A stretch of DNA of 64,000 nucleotides from Streptomyces sp. HD (GTDB lineage: Bacteria > Actinomycetota > Actinomycetes > Streptomycetales > Streptomycetaceae): the NCBI RefSeq assembly GCF_028369295.1, contig NZ_JAQMYP010000002.1, positions 186,001 through 250,000 on the forward strand, written 5' to 3'. How positions within the stretch are numbered: the first letter of the stretch is position 1; every line of letters starts with the position of its first letter. Positions 9,490 to 17,288 of the stretch are shown piece after piece. Both the position numbers and the translations under genes were made by a program. The notes under the pieces are model-generated. The model saw only the letters and a program-made list of their open reading frames with translations, searched no databases and was not told where the DNA came from.

Positions 9490-11258
9490 GGCCCGACCTG
9501 ACCGTCGACCTCCAGCCCCTTGGCGCCCTGGAACTGCCGCACCGCCGCGTCGGTCTCCGCGCCGAACTCACCGTCCACGCCCGCACCGCCGACGCTGTAG
9601 CCGCGCTGGGTCAGCATGCACTGCACCTGCACGACGCGCTGTCCACGGTCGCCGCGTTGGGTCAGTTCGCTGCCGGAGTAGTACGTGCACTGCGAGATCC
9701 ACGGCGGGGTGGCGGGCTTGGTCGCCGTCTTGGTGGGGGTGGGGGTCGGGGCGCTGCCGTCACCGTCGCCGCCCGCGTCGCCGTCGGAGGTGGCGGAGGG
9801 TTTGTCGACGGGAGTGGCCTGCGTGCCGCCCGCACCGCCCCCGGATGTCTTCGGGCTCTGCGACGCGTCGCTGTCCCCGACCCCCGAAGCGGTCTCCTTT
9901 CCCTTGTCCTTGTCGCCGGAGGGCGAGGCGGAGGAGCTGGGGGAGGAGGCCTGGGCGTCGCCGGGGCCGGCGCTGTGGCTCGTCGTCGGTGTGGCGGAGG
10001 CCGTTTCTTCGGTGGACGGTCGGGTGAGGAAGAAGGCGCCCGCGGCGACGGCGCACACGGCGAGGCTCGCGACGACGGCGAGGTAGACCCTGCGCTTGCG
10101 CCGCCTGCCGTCGTCGTCCGGCGTCGGTACCTGCGCGGACGTGGCGTACGGCTCCGGCGGCGTCGGCGGCCCGTAGGGAGGGGTGGGGCCGGAGGCGGGG
10201 GCAGCGAAGGGTGCAGCCGCAGCCGCACTGAACGGCGCGGGCCGAGTGGGCGCCCGCAGTTGGACGGTCTCCTGGACGGAGACTTGTTCCAGTACCTCGC
10301 AGGCCTGCCGCCGGGCCAGCAGCCGGGCGCCCAGCGGCTCGTGCCAGGCGGCGGCGCGGCCGTGACCGGCGGCCGTCGCGGCGTCGAGGAGCTGGCGCGG
10401 GGTGGGACGTCCGGCGGGGTCCTTGGCGAGGCAGGCGGTCAGGAGGGCGGCCAAAGCCGGGTCCACGGCGGCGAGTTCGGCCATGATCTCCGGCTTGGGT
10501 TCCTCGAACGCGACCCGGTGCATCACGTCGACGCCGGTCCCGTCCCCGAAGGGCGCGTGCCCGGTGGCGGCGTAACTCAGGCTCCCGGCCAGCGAGAAGA
10601 CGTCGGAGGCGGTGTCGCAGTTGCCCTCGCGCAGATACTCGGGCGACATGAAGGCGGGTGTGCCGACCCGGGCACCGGTCGTCGTTATGGCGCTGCTGTC
10701 GGCGGCCTGTGCGATACCGAAGTCGATGACGTGCGCGCCCTGCAGCGACAGGATCACGTTGGACGGCTTGAGATCCCGGTGTACGACCCCGGCGGCGGAC
10801 AGCGCCGACAGGGCCTGCCCCAGCTCCGCCACCAGCCGCCACACCCCGGCGGCGCCGAGCGTGCCGCACTCGCGGACGGCGTCGGCGAGGTTGAGACCGG
10901 GCAGATACTGCGTCGCCATCCACAGCAGCGAGTCCTCGAACCCGGTGCCGAGCAGACCGGGAGTGCGCGGCGTGTGCACCCGGCCGTGCACGGCGGCCTC
11001 CCGCTCGAAACGCTTGCGGAACCGGACGTCCTCGGCGTACTCGGGGCGGATCACCTTGACTGCGGCGAGGCCGGGGGTGTTGTCGGCGGGACGGGCGAGG
11101 TAGACATGGCCCATGCCGCCGCTGCCGAGGAGGCCGAGGGGGATGTAGGGGCCGATCCGCCCCGGGTCCCTGGACCCCAGCGGAGTCGCCCCGGCCTGCT
11201 GCAACGCGGCGCCCTCGGTCGCAGGAGGGTGCGGCGGCGTCGGCCGTTCGTCTGACAT
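9456..11258 (-). CDS. Membrane Ser/Thr protein kinase with extracellular peptidoglycan-binding domain
   Basis: 600 aa. ATG at 11258 with a GGGGGAC site. The kinase domain (about 35-295) has the Gly loop LGSGGMGHVYLA, the lysine in AAVKVI (K68), HRDLKPSN (catalytic Asp at about 162), DFGIAQ and TPAFMSPEYL, so it looks active and of the RD type. A proline-rich linker precedes a single membrane helix (VYLAVVASLAVCAVAAGAFF, about 391-410). Outside is a Ser/Thr/Gly-rich spacer and, at 520-600, a PG_binding_1-type domain (VQVQCMLTQRGYSVGGAG; DGEFGAETDAAVRQFQGAKG). This resembles the PknB plan of a kinase with a cell-wall sensor, but with a different sensor. A palindrome (11294-11308) lies just upstream. 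Confidence 0.92.
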   Translation of the reverse strand: MSDERPTPPHPPATEGAALQQAGATPLGSRDPGRIGPYIPLGLLGSGGMGHVYLARPADNTPGLAAVKVIRPEYAEDVRFRKRFEREAAVHGRVHTPRTPGLLGTGFEDSLLWMATQYLPGLNLADAVRECGTLGAAGVWRLVAELGQALSALSAAGVVHRDLKPSNVILSLQGAHVIDFGIAQAADSSAITTTGARVGTPAFMSPEYLREGNCDTASDVFSLAGSLSYAATGHAPFGDGTGVDVMHRVAFEEPKPEIMAELAAVDPALAALLTACLAKDPAGRPTPRQLLDAATAAGHGRAAAWHEPLGARLLARRQACEVLEQVSVQETVQLRAPTRPAPFSAAAAAPFAAPASGPTPPYGPPTPPEPYATSAQVPTPDDDGRRRKRRVYLAVVASLAVCAVAAGAFFLTRPSTEETASATPTTSHSAGPGDAQASSPSSSASPSGDKDKGKETASGVGDSDASQSPKTSGGGAGGTQATPVDKPSATSDGDAGGDGDGSAPTPTPTKTATKPATPPWISQCTYYSGSELTQRGDRGQRVVQVQCMLTQRGYSVGGAGVDGEFGAETDAAVRQFQGAKGLEVDGQVGPNTWAALRSST

Positions 11259-11293
11259 GGGTCCCCCGATGTGCTGCCTTCTCACAACGCGCG

Positions 11294-11308
11294 CTTGCGT
11301 CACGCAAG
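11294..11308. promoter_or_regulatory. Palindromic operator candidate upstream of the kinase gene
   Basis: CTTGCGT-C-ACGCAAG is a perfect 7-base inverted repeat with a single central base, 36 bases upstream of the kinase start codon at 11258. Position and symmetry suit a repressor or activator site. I do not recognise the binding protein. Confidence 0.45.
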
Positions 11309-11335
11309 TTGACGAAAGGCTACCGCTCACGACGT

Positions 11336-11369
11336 CCGCCCGTACGTGGTGCACTCCACGTACGGGCGG
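11336..11369. terminator. Perfect 14-bp hairpin terminator
   Basis: CCGCCCGTACGTGG (11336-11349) and CCACGTACGGGCGG (11356-11369) pair perfectly around a 6-base loop. It lies 22 bases downstream of the stop of the small minus-strand membrane gene (11392) and separates it from the kinase gene. No T-run is present. Confidence 0.85.
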
Positions 11370-11391
11370 TGGCACCCCGCCGTTATGACGG

Positions 11392-11610
11392 TCAACGGAT
11401 GAGGGAGCGCAGGACAGGGATGCTCGCGCCGGTCGTGGTCAGTCCGGCGATGACTGCGGCCGCACCGGGCACGCCGGTGAACGCTGTCAGGACGCCGATG
11501 GCGAGACCGATCGCCAGCGCGGCGAGCAGGACGACGGCGGTGTGAAGGGACAGGAACGGCGGTTCGGATGCGGGTCCGTTGGCGGACTGCTGGTTCTGGG
11601 TGTTCGTCAT
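11392..11610 (-). CDS. Small hydrophobic membrane protein
   Basis: 72 aa. Start placed at ATG 11610 (MTNTQNQQSANGPASEPP); an upstream in-frame start at 11631 adds seven residues but neither has a strong ribosome site. A short polar N-terminus is followed by two near-continuous hydrophobic stretches (HTAVVLLAALAIGLAIGVLT and GVPGAAAVIAGLTTTGASIP). It is followed by its own perfect hairpin terminator, which supports it being a real transcription unit. Function unknown. Small one- or two-pass membrane proteins of this kind are common in streptomycetes. Confidence 0.6.
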   Translation of the reverse strand: MTNTQNQQSANGPASEPPFLSLHTAVVLLAALAIGLAIGVLTAFTGVPGAAAVIAGLTTTGASIPVLRSLIR

Positions 11611-11792
11611 GCATCGACTGTGGACCCGCACGGTGCCATGGCTTGAGCTGGTCGAACGAAGTCATTCGAGATCAGCCTTCGGCCGAACCGCCTCCGTCCG
11701 AGGCCCGGTTCAGGTCTGTTCGCTGAAGTTCGGTGCCGTTCGGCCGCAGTCCCTCTACCCTGCCCAGCACCGTATGAGGGGGGCCCGACACC

Positions 11793-14210
11793 ATGGATGA
11801 GCGCCAGAGCGGACAGCACGACGAGAACGCGTACGACAAGGCATTGGAGGCGCAGGGGCGGGCGCTGCGAGAGCTGCGCGCGGACCGGGGAGAGAAGTCC
11901 TACCGCCTCATCGATGAGCGTGCCCTGGACCTGTTCGGCAAATCGCTGCCCAAGGCGACGCTGAGCGACGCGTTCAGAGGCAGATACATCGGCCTCGACC
12001 GGTTGATGCTGCTCGTGCGGACTCTGATGTCCTGGGACCAGTACGGGCAGGAGTGTCCCGCGCCACGTCACACTTCCGAGGCTCTGGAGCAATGGCGTTC
12101 GAACGGCAAACGTCTGATCGCGCTACGGCCCCCACGCGCCCGACTCGAACCGGCCCGGCAGACCCGGGAACCGTTGCCGCCGGTCGAACCGCCGCAGCTG
12201 GATCACGAGAGCAGTCCGGCCCCCGAGATCGAGTCCGAGCCCGAATCCGCTCCGCCGCCTGTGAACACCGAGCGGCTCTTCGTCCAGCCCCGCGAAACCG
12301 CCGAAGACCCGTACTGTGACGCGCCCATCGGGGACGTTCGGTACGTGCCGATGGGCATGCCCTTCGCCACGCACGGCCGGGTCTGTTCCGTGGCGTTCTC
12401 CCCGGTCAGCGGCCTGATCGCAGTTGGCGGGGACAGCGGCCTTTCCGGGAGAGTACGGCTGTGGGATTCGGCCAAGCTCCTCCCCGTCGGTGAACCCCTC
12501 CCCGCACCCGGCTCCTACACCTCGGTCCTCTCGCTGGCCTTCTCGCCGGACGGAAGCCTGCTTGCCGTCGGTGACAGCAAACGTTCCGTGCACCAGTGGG
12601 ACCCGGCCACTCGCACCCTGGTCGGTGAACCGCTCATGCATGCGAGCACGGTCCGCTGCATGACGTTCTCGCCCGACGGGCGCCATCTCCTCACCGGGGG
12701 AGCCGACGGCACCATGCGCCGGTGGGCCGCGGCCACCCGAGAACCCGTCGGTGAAGCCTTCGACGCGCATAACGACGCGGTGTCCTCGATCGAGTTCAAC
12801 CCGGGCGGTCGCCTACTCGCCACCGGCGGTAACGATGGCATCGTGAGGCTGTGGGACGCATCGACCTTCGCCATGGTCGGAGAACCCCTCGTCGGACGCG
12901 AAGGCACGGTCTCCTCGGTCGCCTTCTCCCCGGACGGACGTCTCCTCGCCGTCGGCGGCAGTGACCACACCGTATGGCTGTGGGACGTGGCGACCGGTGA
13001 GACAGTCGGCGAACCCCTGGAGCACAAGAGCCCGGTCTTCTCGGTGGCGTTCTCTCCACACGGACACCTCGCGGTCGGTGTCGACGACGGCACCGTGCGG
13101 CTGTGGGACCCGGGAACCCACACTCCGATCGGCGACCCTCTCATCGCGGACTACTCCGCTGACGACCCCGCAGTCGTCTCGGTGACGTTCTCCGCGGACG
13201 GCCGTCGACTCGCCGCCGGCAGCAAGAACGGCAGGGTTCGGCTCTGGCGGCGGGCGACCGGCAGCCGACCGGCACGCCCCGCGGCGGCGCCCTCCTCGCT
13301 CGCCGCGCGGATGGTGGTGGGCGCGATGCACCGTGGATCCGCGGCGAGTATCGGGTTGCTCGACGACACGTACTTCCTGGTGCGAGCCGTGGCGTTCGCT
13401 CCGGACGGTGCCTTGTTCGCGACCGGCGGTGCCGAAGGCGTGCTGCTGTGGGACCTGGCCACCCGTCGCCCGATCGCAGACCCGATGATCGGACACAGCG
13501 GCACCGTCTCGTCGTTGGCGTTCTCTCCGGACGGTCGGCTCCTGGCAAGCGGCGCCGACGGGATGGTCCAGCTGTGGGACGCCTGCACCCGCACGCCGGT
13601 CGGCGACCCGATCCCCCACCACGGCACCGTCCACGCCCTGGCGTTCTCGCCGGACGGCGCCCTGCTGGCCAGCGGCGACAGACACGGAGTGCGGCTGGGG
13701 GACCCGGCCACGCACACCCCGGTCGGCGAACGTCTCAGTCACTACGACGCGGTCAATTCGGTGGCGTTCTCGCCGGACGGTCGCCTCCTTGCGATGGGCG
13801 GCCCCGGCGCGGTGCGGCTGTGGGACACGGCAAACCGACCGGCGAGCAGTGAGCTCCTGACCCGCAGTGGGGACGGAACCTACTGGGTGGCGTTCTCTCC
13901 CGACGGCGGTCTGCTCGCCACCGGTGGACCCGACGCCTTGCGGCTGTGGGATCCACACAGCGGCAAGCCGGTGGGCGATCCCCTCCCACGCACCGGTCCG
14001 GTCTTCGCCGTGGCGTTCTCCCCGGACGGTCGTCTCCTCGCTGTCGCCGGCGGCGACGACGGCTTCGTCCAGTTGTGGGACCGGGACACCCTGGCACCCG
14101 TGGGCGAGCCGCTCACCGGATGCAACGACCCGGTCTTCGCCGTGGCGTTCTCTCCGGACTCTTCGGTCCTGGCGGTGAGCGGCGAGCGGGGAACCGTCTT
14201 CTGGACCTAG
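11793..14210 (+). CDS. WD40-repeat protein with N-terminal HTH-like domain (14 repeats)
   Basis: 805 aa. ATG start with GAGGGGGG upstream. Residues 10-110 (ALEAQGRALRELRADRG; KATLSDAFRGRYIGLDRL) resemble the helix-turn-helix-like module that streptomycetes place in front of WD40 or NB-ARC proteins. From about residue 185 to the end I count 14 WD40 units, most ending in VRLWD plus a PVG-type turn and containing VAFSPDGRLLA. A non-repeat insert of about 35 residues after unit 7 ([20 protein letters not shown]) suggests two seven-bladed propellers. There are no membrane helices, so it is probably a cytoplasmic scaffold. Its 3' end abuts a truncated ATPase pseudogene, which suggests that it arrived in, or was rearranged with, accessory DNA. 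Confidence 0.85.
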   Translation: MDERQSGQHDENAYDKALEAQGRALRELRADRGEKSYRLIDERALDLFGKSLPKATLSDAFRGRYIGLDRLMLLVRTLMSWDQYGQECPAPRHTSEALEQWRSNGKRLIALRPPRARLEPARQTREPLPPVEPPQLDHESSPAPEIESEPESAPPPVNTERLFVQPRETAEDPYCDAPIGDVRYVPMGMPFATHGRVCSVAFSPVSGLIAVGGDSGLSGRVRLWDSAKLLPVGEPLPAPGSYTSVLSLAFSPDGSLLAVGDSKRSVHQWDPATRTLVGEPLMHASTVRCMTFSPDGRHLLTGGADGTMRRWAAATREPVGEAFDAHNDAVSSIEFNPGGRLLATGGNDGIVRLWDASTFAMVGEPLVGREGTVSSVAFSPDGRLLAVGGSDHTVWLWDVATGETVGEPLEHKSPVFSVAFSPHGHLAVGVDDGTVRLWDPGTHTPIGDPLIADYSADDPAVVSVTFSADGRRLAAGSKNGRVRLWRRATGSRPARPAAAPSSLAARMVVGAMHRGSAASIGLLDDTYFLVRAVAFAPDGALFATGGAEGVLLWDLATRRPIADPMIGHSGTVSSLAFSPDGRLLASGADGMVQLWDACTRTPVGDPIPHHGTVHALAFSPDGALLASGDRHGVRLGDPATHTPVGERLSHYDAVNSVAFSPDGRLLAMGGPGAVRLWDTANRPASSELLTRSGDGTYWVAFSPDGGLLATGGPDALRLWDPHSGKPVGDPLPRTGPVFAVAFSPDGRLLAVAGGDDGFVQLWDRDTLAPVGEPLTGCNDPVFAVAFSPDSSVLAVSGERGTVFWT

Positions 14211-14386
14211 GGTCCCGGAACCGGAGGCTCGGCCTCGCCGACGCGGGTGATCACGTTCCTCAGTAACTCGCTTGCACAGAGCTGGACTTCGGGGCAGGGC
14301 GCGCCGAGGTGGTCGCGGACGGCTCGGCGTACCTCCGGTTACGCCTTGGGGAGGGCGAGCAGTTCGAGGACGAGCGGTTCGGTCAT
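14207..14386 (-). pseudogene. Remnant of an ATP-binding anti-sigma-like gene with in-frame stop
   Basis: Reading the minus strand from ATG 14386 gives MTEPLVLELLALPKA, then TAA, then in the same frame PEVRRAVRDHLGAPCPEVQL and CASELLRNVITRVGEAEPP, then TAG at 14209-14207. The second part matches the start and N-box (SELLxNVIxHVG) of the small HATPase_c proteins that accompany XRE/DUF397 genes. The rest of the ATPase is missing because the WD40 gene's stop codon occupies that point. The start codon overlaps the stop of the 62-aa gene (ATGA), so the operon layout is preserved. There is a single nonsense codon plus a 3' deletion; a rare TTA codon is also present. Confidence 0.7.
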
Positions 14387-14571
14387 CGTTCGGCTGCCCT
14401 GCGGAGGGCGGCGGCCAGCGCTTCGGCCGTGGCGAGAGTGCAGTTCCCGAGCGCGATGAGGGGGCGTGCGGGCAGCGCGGTGAAGGAGGGCAGGCCGACA
14501 CCGAGGGAAGGGAGCGTGATGCCGTTCGCTTCCAGGGCGGTGCGGAGTTCTTCGAGGTGGGTGTCGGGCAT
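14383..14571 (-). CDS. Small conserved Streptomyces protein next to a decayed XRE cassette
   Basis: 62 aa, ATG 14571 preceded by a GGAGG site. The sequence (LRTALEANGITLPSLGVGLP; RPLIALGNCTLATAEALAAA) matches the style of small soluble proteins of about 60 aa found beside XRE-DUF397-ATPase cassettes in Streptomyces (family memory). It seems intact although its neighbours are degraded. It overlaps the downstream ATPase remnant by ATGA. Function unknown. Confidence 0.65.
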   Translation of the reverse strand: MPDTHLEELRTALEANGITLPSLGVGLPSFTALPARPLIALGNCTLATAEALAAALRRAAER

Positions 14572-14609
14572 GGAGGTACGCCTCCGTGTGCGTTCTTCGG
14601 TGGTGGGTT

Positions 14610-15014
14610 GTGCCCGCGAAGAAGGGCCCTGACGCGTCGACCAGCGTTCCCTGCTTCTACGGCGCCGAGTTGCGCTTCAAGAGGGAGCAAGCGGGGCTGA
14701 AGCTGGAGCAGTTGGTGGAGGGGAGCTTCAGGGGGATCTCGTTCCTGAGCCAGATCGAGCGGGGCGAGCGGGGGATGCCGATGGACTTCGCCCGGCATGC
14801 GGATGAGCGGCTGGGGACGGACGGGGAGTGGGCACCCGACCTCATCCCTGGTCTTCTCCAGACCGAGGCGTACATGCGGGTTCTCATGCAATACGCGGAC
14901 TCGTCACCGGCGCTTGAGGAGATCGAGCAGCGTGTCCGTGCGCGGCTGAAGCGGGCAGAGCTCTGGGGCCGTGATCATGACCTTCCCCGATGCGCCTCCA
15001 CCGGTGTGGACTGA
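14610..15014 (+). pseudogene. Internally deleted and truncated XRE-family regulator
   Basis: From GTG 14610 the frame reads a normal XRE start (PDASTSVPCFYGAELRFKRE, then LKLEQLVEGSFRGISFLSQI). It jumps from LGTDGEW straight to APDLIPGLLQTEAYMRVLMQ and stops after a further 40 residues, about 134 aa in all. Intact members of this family, usually about 270-290 aa with a C-terminal DUF5753 ligand-type domain, have roughly 40 more residues at the junction and a further 100 or more at the end. I therefore read this as a gene with an in-frame internal deletion and a lost 3' half. It is divergent from the 62-aa gene. Confidence 0.65.
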
Positions 15015-15165
15015 GGCCAACTTCGCGGGGCAGCGCCGTAGGTACGATCTGCTCAGGGCCGTCGCACTCCCCGGCGTCACCCCCGTCCGCGACTCCAAGG
15101 ACCCGGACGGCCCCACACTCCAGTTCCCCACCGACACCTGGGCCGTCTTCATCCGCTCCCTGTAA
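14977..15165 (+). pseudogene. DUF397-type remnant
   Basis: A frame overlapping the XRE remnant by 38 bases encodes 62 aa. The C-terminal half (ALPGVTPVRDSKDPDGPTLQ then FPTDTWAVFIRSL) is a recognisable DUF397 ending (VRDSKDP..PxLxF....W..F). The N-terminal half lacks the usual WRKSSYSxxxGxCVEVA core. Either the DUF397 gene lost its 5' part through the same deletion that truncated the XRE gene, or it is a divergent member. DUF397 proteins are usual partners of such XRE regulators. Confidence 0.55.
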
Positions 15166-15246
15166 CTATTCAGGTACCGCTCCCGTGCGTGCCCCCGGAA
15201 ACTCATCCGTGTCAACGAACGACCACTGAGTTGAACGGGGAAGCAC

Positions 15247-15726
15247 ATGCGGTCAAGCATCCTGACCAGGACGCTCGTCAGCGCCGTCACCGTCGTCGGC
15301 ATCGCCGCCGGGAGCCTGGCGAGCGCGGGTACCGGCTTCGCGGCGTCCGAGCCGGTCGCGAAGCAGGCGGCGGTTTCCGTGGACGCCGGCACGCTCGCGA
15401 CGAACAACTTCGGCCTGACCGCCACGCAGGCGAAGCGGGTCCAGGTCTGGCTGAAGAAGCACCACGGTTACAGGGGTGCGATCGACGGGAAGCTCGGCGA
15501 CGGCAGCTGGAAGTCGTTCCAGAAGGCCCTCAAGAGGTACCACGGCTACGCCGGTGCGATCGACGGAAAGCCCGGCAAGAACACGGTGAAGGCGCTGCAG
15601 CGTCTGCTGAAGAAGGGCTACGGCTACCGCGGCGCGATCGACGGTGTCGCCGGATCGGGCACCAAGACCGCGTTCAAGAAGTTCGCCGCCGCGGCCCCCA
15701 ACGCCAAGCCGACCGGCCTCCGCTAG
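15247..15726 (+). CDS. Secreted protein with three peptidoglycan-binding-like repeats
   Basis: 159 aa, ATG start with AACGGGGAAG upstream. A signal peptide (MRSSILTRTLVSAVTVVGIA, cleavage probably after GFAA) precedes three repeats of about 37 residues, each with KKHHGYRGAIDGKLGDGSWK-type sequence: a variant of PG_binding_1 in which the helix-turn Gly-Tyr-x-Gly-Ala-Ile-Asp-Gly core recurs. It lacks a catalytic domain, so it probably binds cell wall. It is convergent with the kinase gene at 15792, separated by a strong hairpin. Confidence 0.85.
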   Translation: MRSSILTRTLVSAVTVVGIAAGSLASAGTGFAASEPVAKQAAVSVDAGTLATNNFGLTATQAKRVQVWLKKHHGYRGAIDGKLGDGSWKSFQKALKRYHGYAGAIDGKPGKNTVKALQRLLKKGYGYRGAIDGVAGSGTKTAFKKFAAAAPNAKPTGLR

Positions 15727-15744
15727 CCGACCGCGGTCAGGTGA

Positions 15745-15781
15745 CGCGCCCCCGGGTGACACCCAGTCAACCGGGGGCGCG
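15745..15781. terminator. Bidirectional terminator between convergent genes
   Basis: CGCGCCCCCGG (15745-15755) pairs with CCGGGGGCGCG (15771-15781) around a 15-base loop. It lies 18 bases after the stop of the peptidoglycan-binding protein and 10 bases from the stop of the minus-strand kinase. Confidence 0.8.
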
Positions 15782-15791
15782 CCTTTGCGGA

Positions 15792-17288
15792 TCAGTCGAA
15801 CAGCGACAGGATCGTCCACAGCAACGTCTTGGTCGAGCAGCTGTCCACCAGTTTGTGCGACCGTGGCGCGGCCCTTCCCGCCACGTTGCCCATGGAGTTC
15901 ACGGTCGTGCAACCACTGCGCTGTGCCATGCGGCGGCGGTCGGCGCCGGCGGGCTCGAAGTCAGCCCCGCGGAAGTAGGTCACGTCGTGGTTCTTCCGCT
16001 CGTCCGCGATGTTGTTGAAGATCGAGCGGACCGGAGCACCGGCGGCCCATGCGCAGGTCTCGTCGCCCGACTGCCAGTCGGCGTCGTCGCCCTGCCATCT
16101 GCACATGTCGCCATTGCCGTTGTACTCGCTGAAGAAGCAGACGTTGTTCTCCGGACAACGGTGGTAGCCGTAGACCAGCTCGCCGTCGGGGCCCCTGGAC
16201 GCCGACTCCGTGGGCAGGGCCACATACGCCGGTACCCCGTCGTCCTGGTTCACGTACAGGTATGCCGCCCCCACCGTCCCCGTCGTCGCCAGAAGCACCG
16301 TCGCCAGCGCCGCGGCCAGGACCGGGTGCCGCCGCCAGAACCGGGGTCGCAGGCGTGGCAGGCGGGCCGAGCGGGCGACGCCCGCCGCCGCCTCCACGCG
16401 GCGCAGGAGTGCGGCCGTGTCGTGCACGGCGCGGTCCCGGTGTCTGGGGGCCAGACAGTCCCGCACGATCTCCCGCCACGCGTCGGGCAGTTCGGGGGAC
16501 AGCCGCAGCTCCTCCGCGCCCCGCGCGTACCGCATCGCCGCGTCGGTGCGCGCCTCCGTGCTGCCACCTGGTAAGGGGAAGGAGCCGGTGAGGACCACAT
16601 GCACGAGGACCCCGAAGGCCCAGACGTCGGCGGAGGGACGGATCCGGGTCCCGCGCTCGTCGATCTCGGCCCAGAACAGCTCCGGTGGGGTGTAGTCGGG
16701 GGTGGCGAAGACGGGCGCGTACGCGTGCGTGCCCTCCAGTTTCGCCGCCAGGTTGAAGTCGGCCAGCCGTACCGAACCGTCCTTCATCAGCAGGACGTTG
16801 GCGGGTTTCAGATCGCCGTGCACCCAGCTCGCGTGATGCAGCTGATGCAGGCCCTCGCAGATCTGCGCCAGCATCGCGGGCCCCGACTCCGGCCTCGGGT
16901 TGTGCTCCAGTACGGCGTCCAGGGACACCGCGGCCCGCTCCAGGACGATGACCGTGGCACCGTCCAGCTCCGGGTGGTCCGGGTCGTCGACGGTCAGCGT
17001 CTCGTACATGCGGATCAGACGGGGGGCACGCAGGCGGTCGAGCACCTCCACCTCCCGCTCGGCCAGTTCACGCAGGTGGCGCAGCTGGCGGGGGGTGCGG
17101 GTGCCGGTGGGCAGGAATTTCAGTGCCGCCTGCCGGGGCAGCTTCGGCTCGTCGCCGAGGCGCCTGGCCGCGTACACCGTCGCGAACGCGCCCGACGCCA
17201 GCGGTTCGCGGACCTCCCACGGCCCGACCCGGTACCCCTTCGGGACGGGGACCGCGTACGGCTGCTCCGGCGACTGCCGGCCTGTCAT
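15792..17288 (-). CDS. Ser/Thr kinase (non-RD) with I36-inhibitor-like external domain
   Basis: 498 aa, ATG 17288 overlapping the FHA gene stop by four bases. The kinase domain is at about 22-305: Gly loop PLASGAFATVYAARR, lysine K57 in AALKF, WVHGDLKPANVLL (Arg of HRD replaced by Gly; catalytic D159) and DFN in place of DFG (177-179), so it is a non-RD kinase with its metal and base aspartates present. A membrane helix lies at 322-346. The external part (347-498) contains CFFSEYNGNGDMCRW, then WAAGAPVRSIFNN and VTYF, the pattern of peptidase-inhibitor family I36/beta-gamma-crystallin-like modules, with several cysteines. It is paralogous in its kinase half to the gene at 18677. The regulatory partner is probably the FHA protein immediately upstream. 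Confidence 0.88.
   Translation of the reverse strand: MTGRQSPEQPYAVPVPKGYRVGPWEVREPLASGAFATVYAARRLGDEPKLPRQAALKFLPTGTRTPRQLRHLRELAEREVEVLDRLRAPRLIRMYETLTVDDPDHPELDGATVIVLERAAVSLDAVLEHNPRPESGPAMLAQICEGLHQLHHASWVHGDLKPANVLLMKDGSVRLADFNLAAKLEGTHAYAPVFATPDYTPPELFWAEIDERGTRIRPSADVWAFGVLVHVVLTGSFPLPGGSTEARTDAAMRYARGAEELRLSPELPDAWREIVRDCLAPRHRDRAVHDTAALLRRVEAAAGVARSARLPRLRPRFWRRHPVLAAALATVLLATTGTVGAAYLYVNQDDGVPAYVALPTESASRGPDGELVYGYHRCPENNVCFFSEYNGNGDMCRWQGDDADWQSGDETCAWAAGAPVRSIFNNIADERKNHDVTYFRGADFEPAGADRRRMAQRSGCTTVNSMGNVAGRAAPRSHKLVDSCSTKTLLWTILSLFD

Noticed and set aside
12813..14891. Minus-strand open frame of nearly 700 aa across the WD40 gene and the XRE remnant
   Set aside because: Its sequence is an antisense echo of the WD40 repeats (repeated Arg/Gly/Asp phrases). 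No independent motif was seen.
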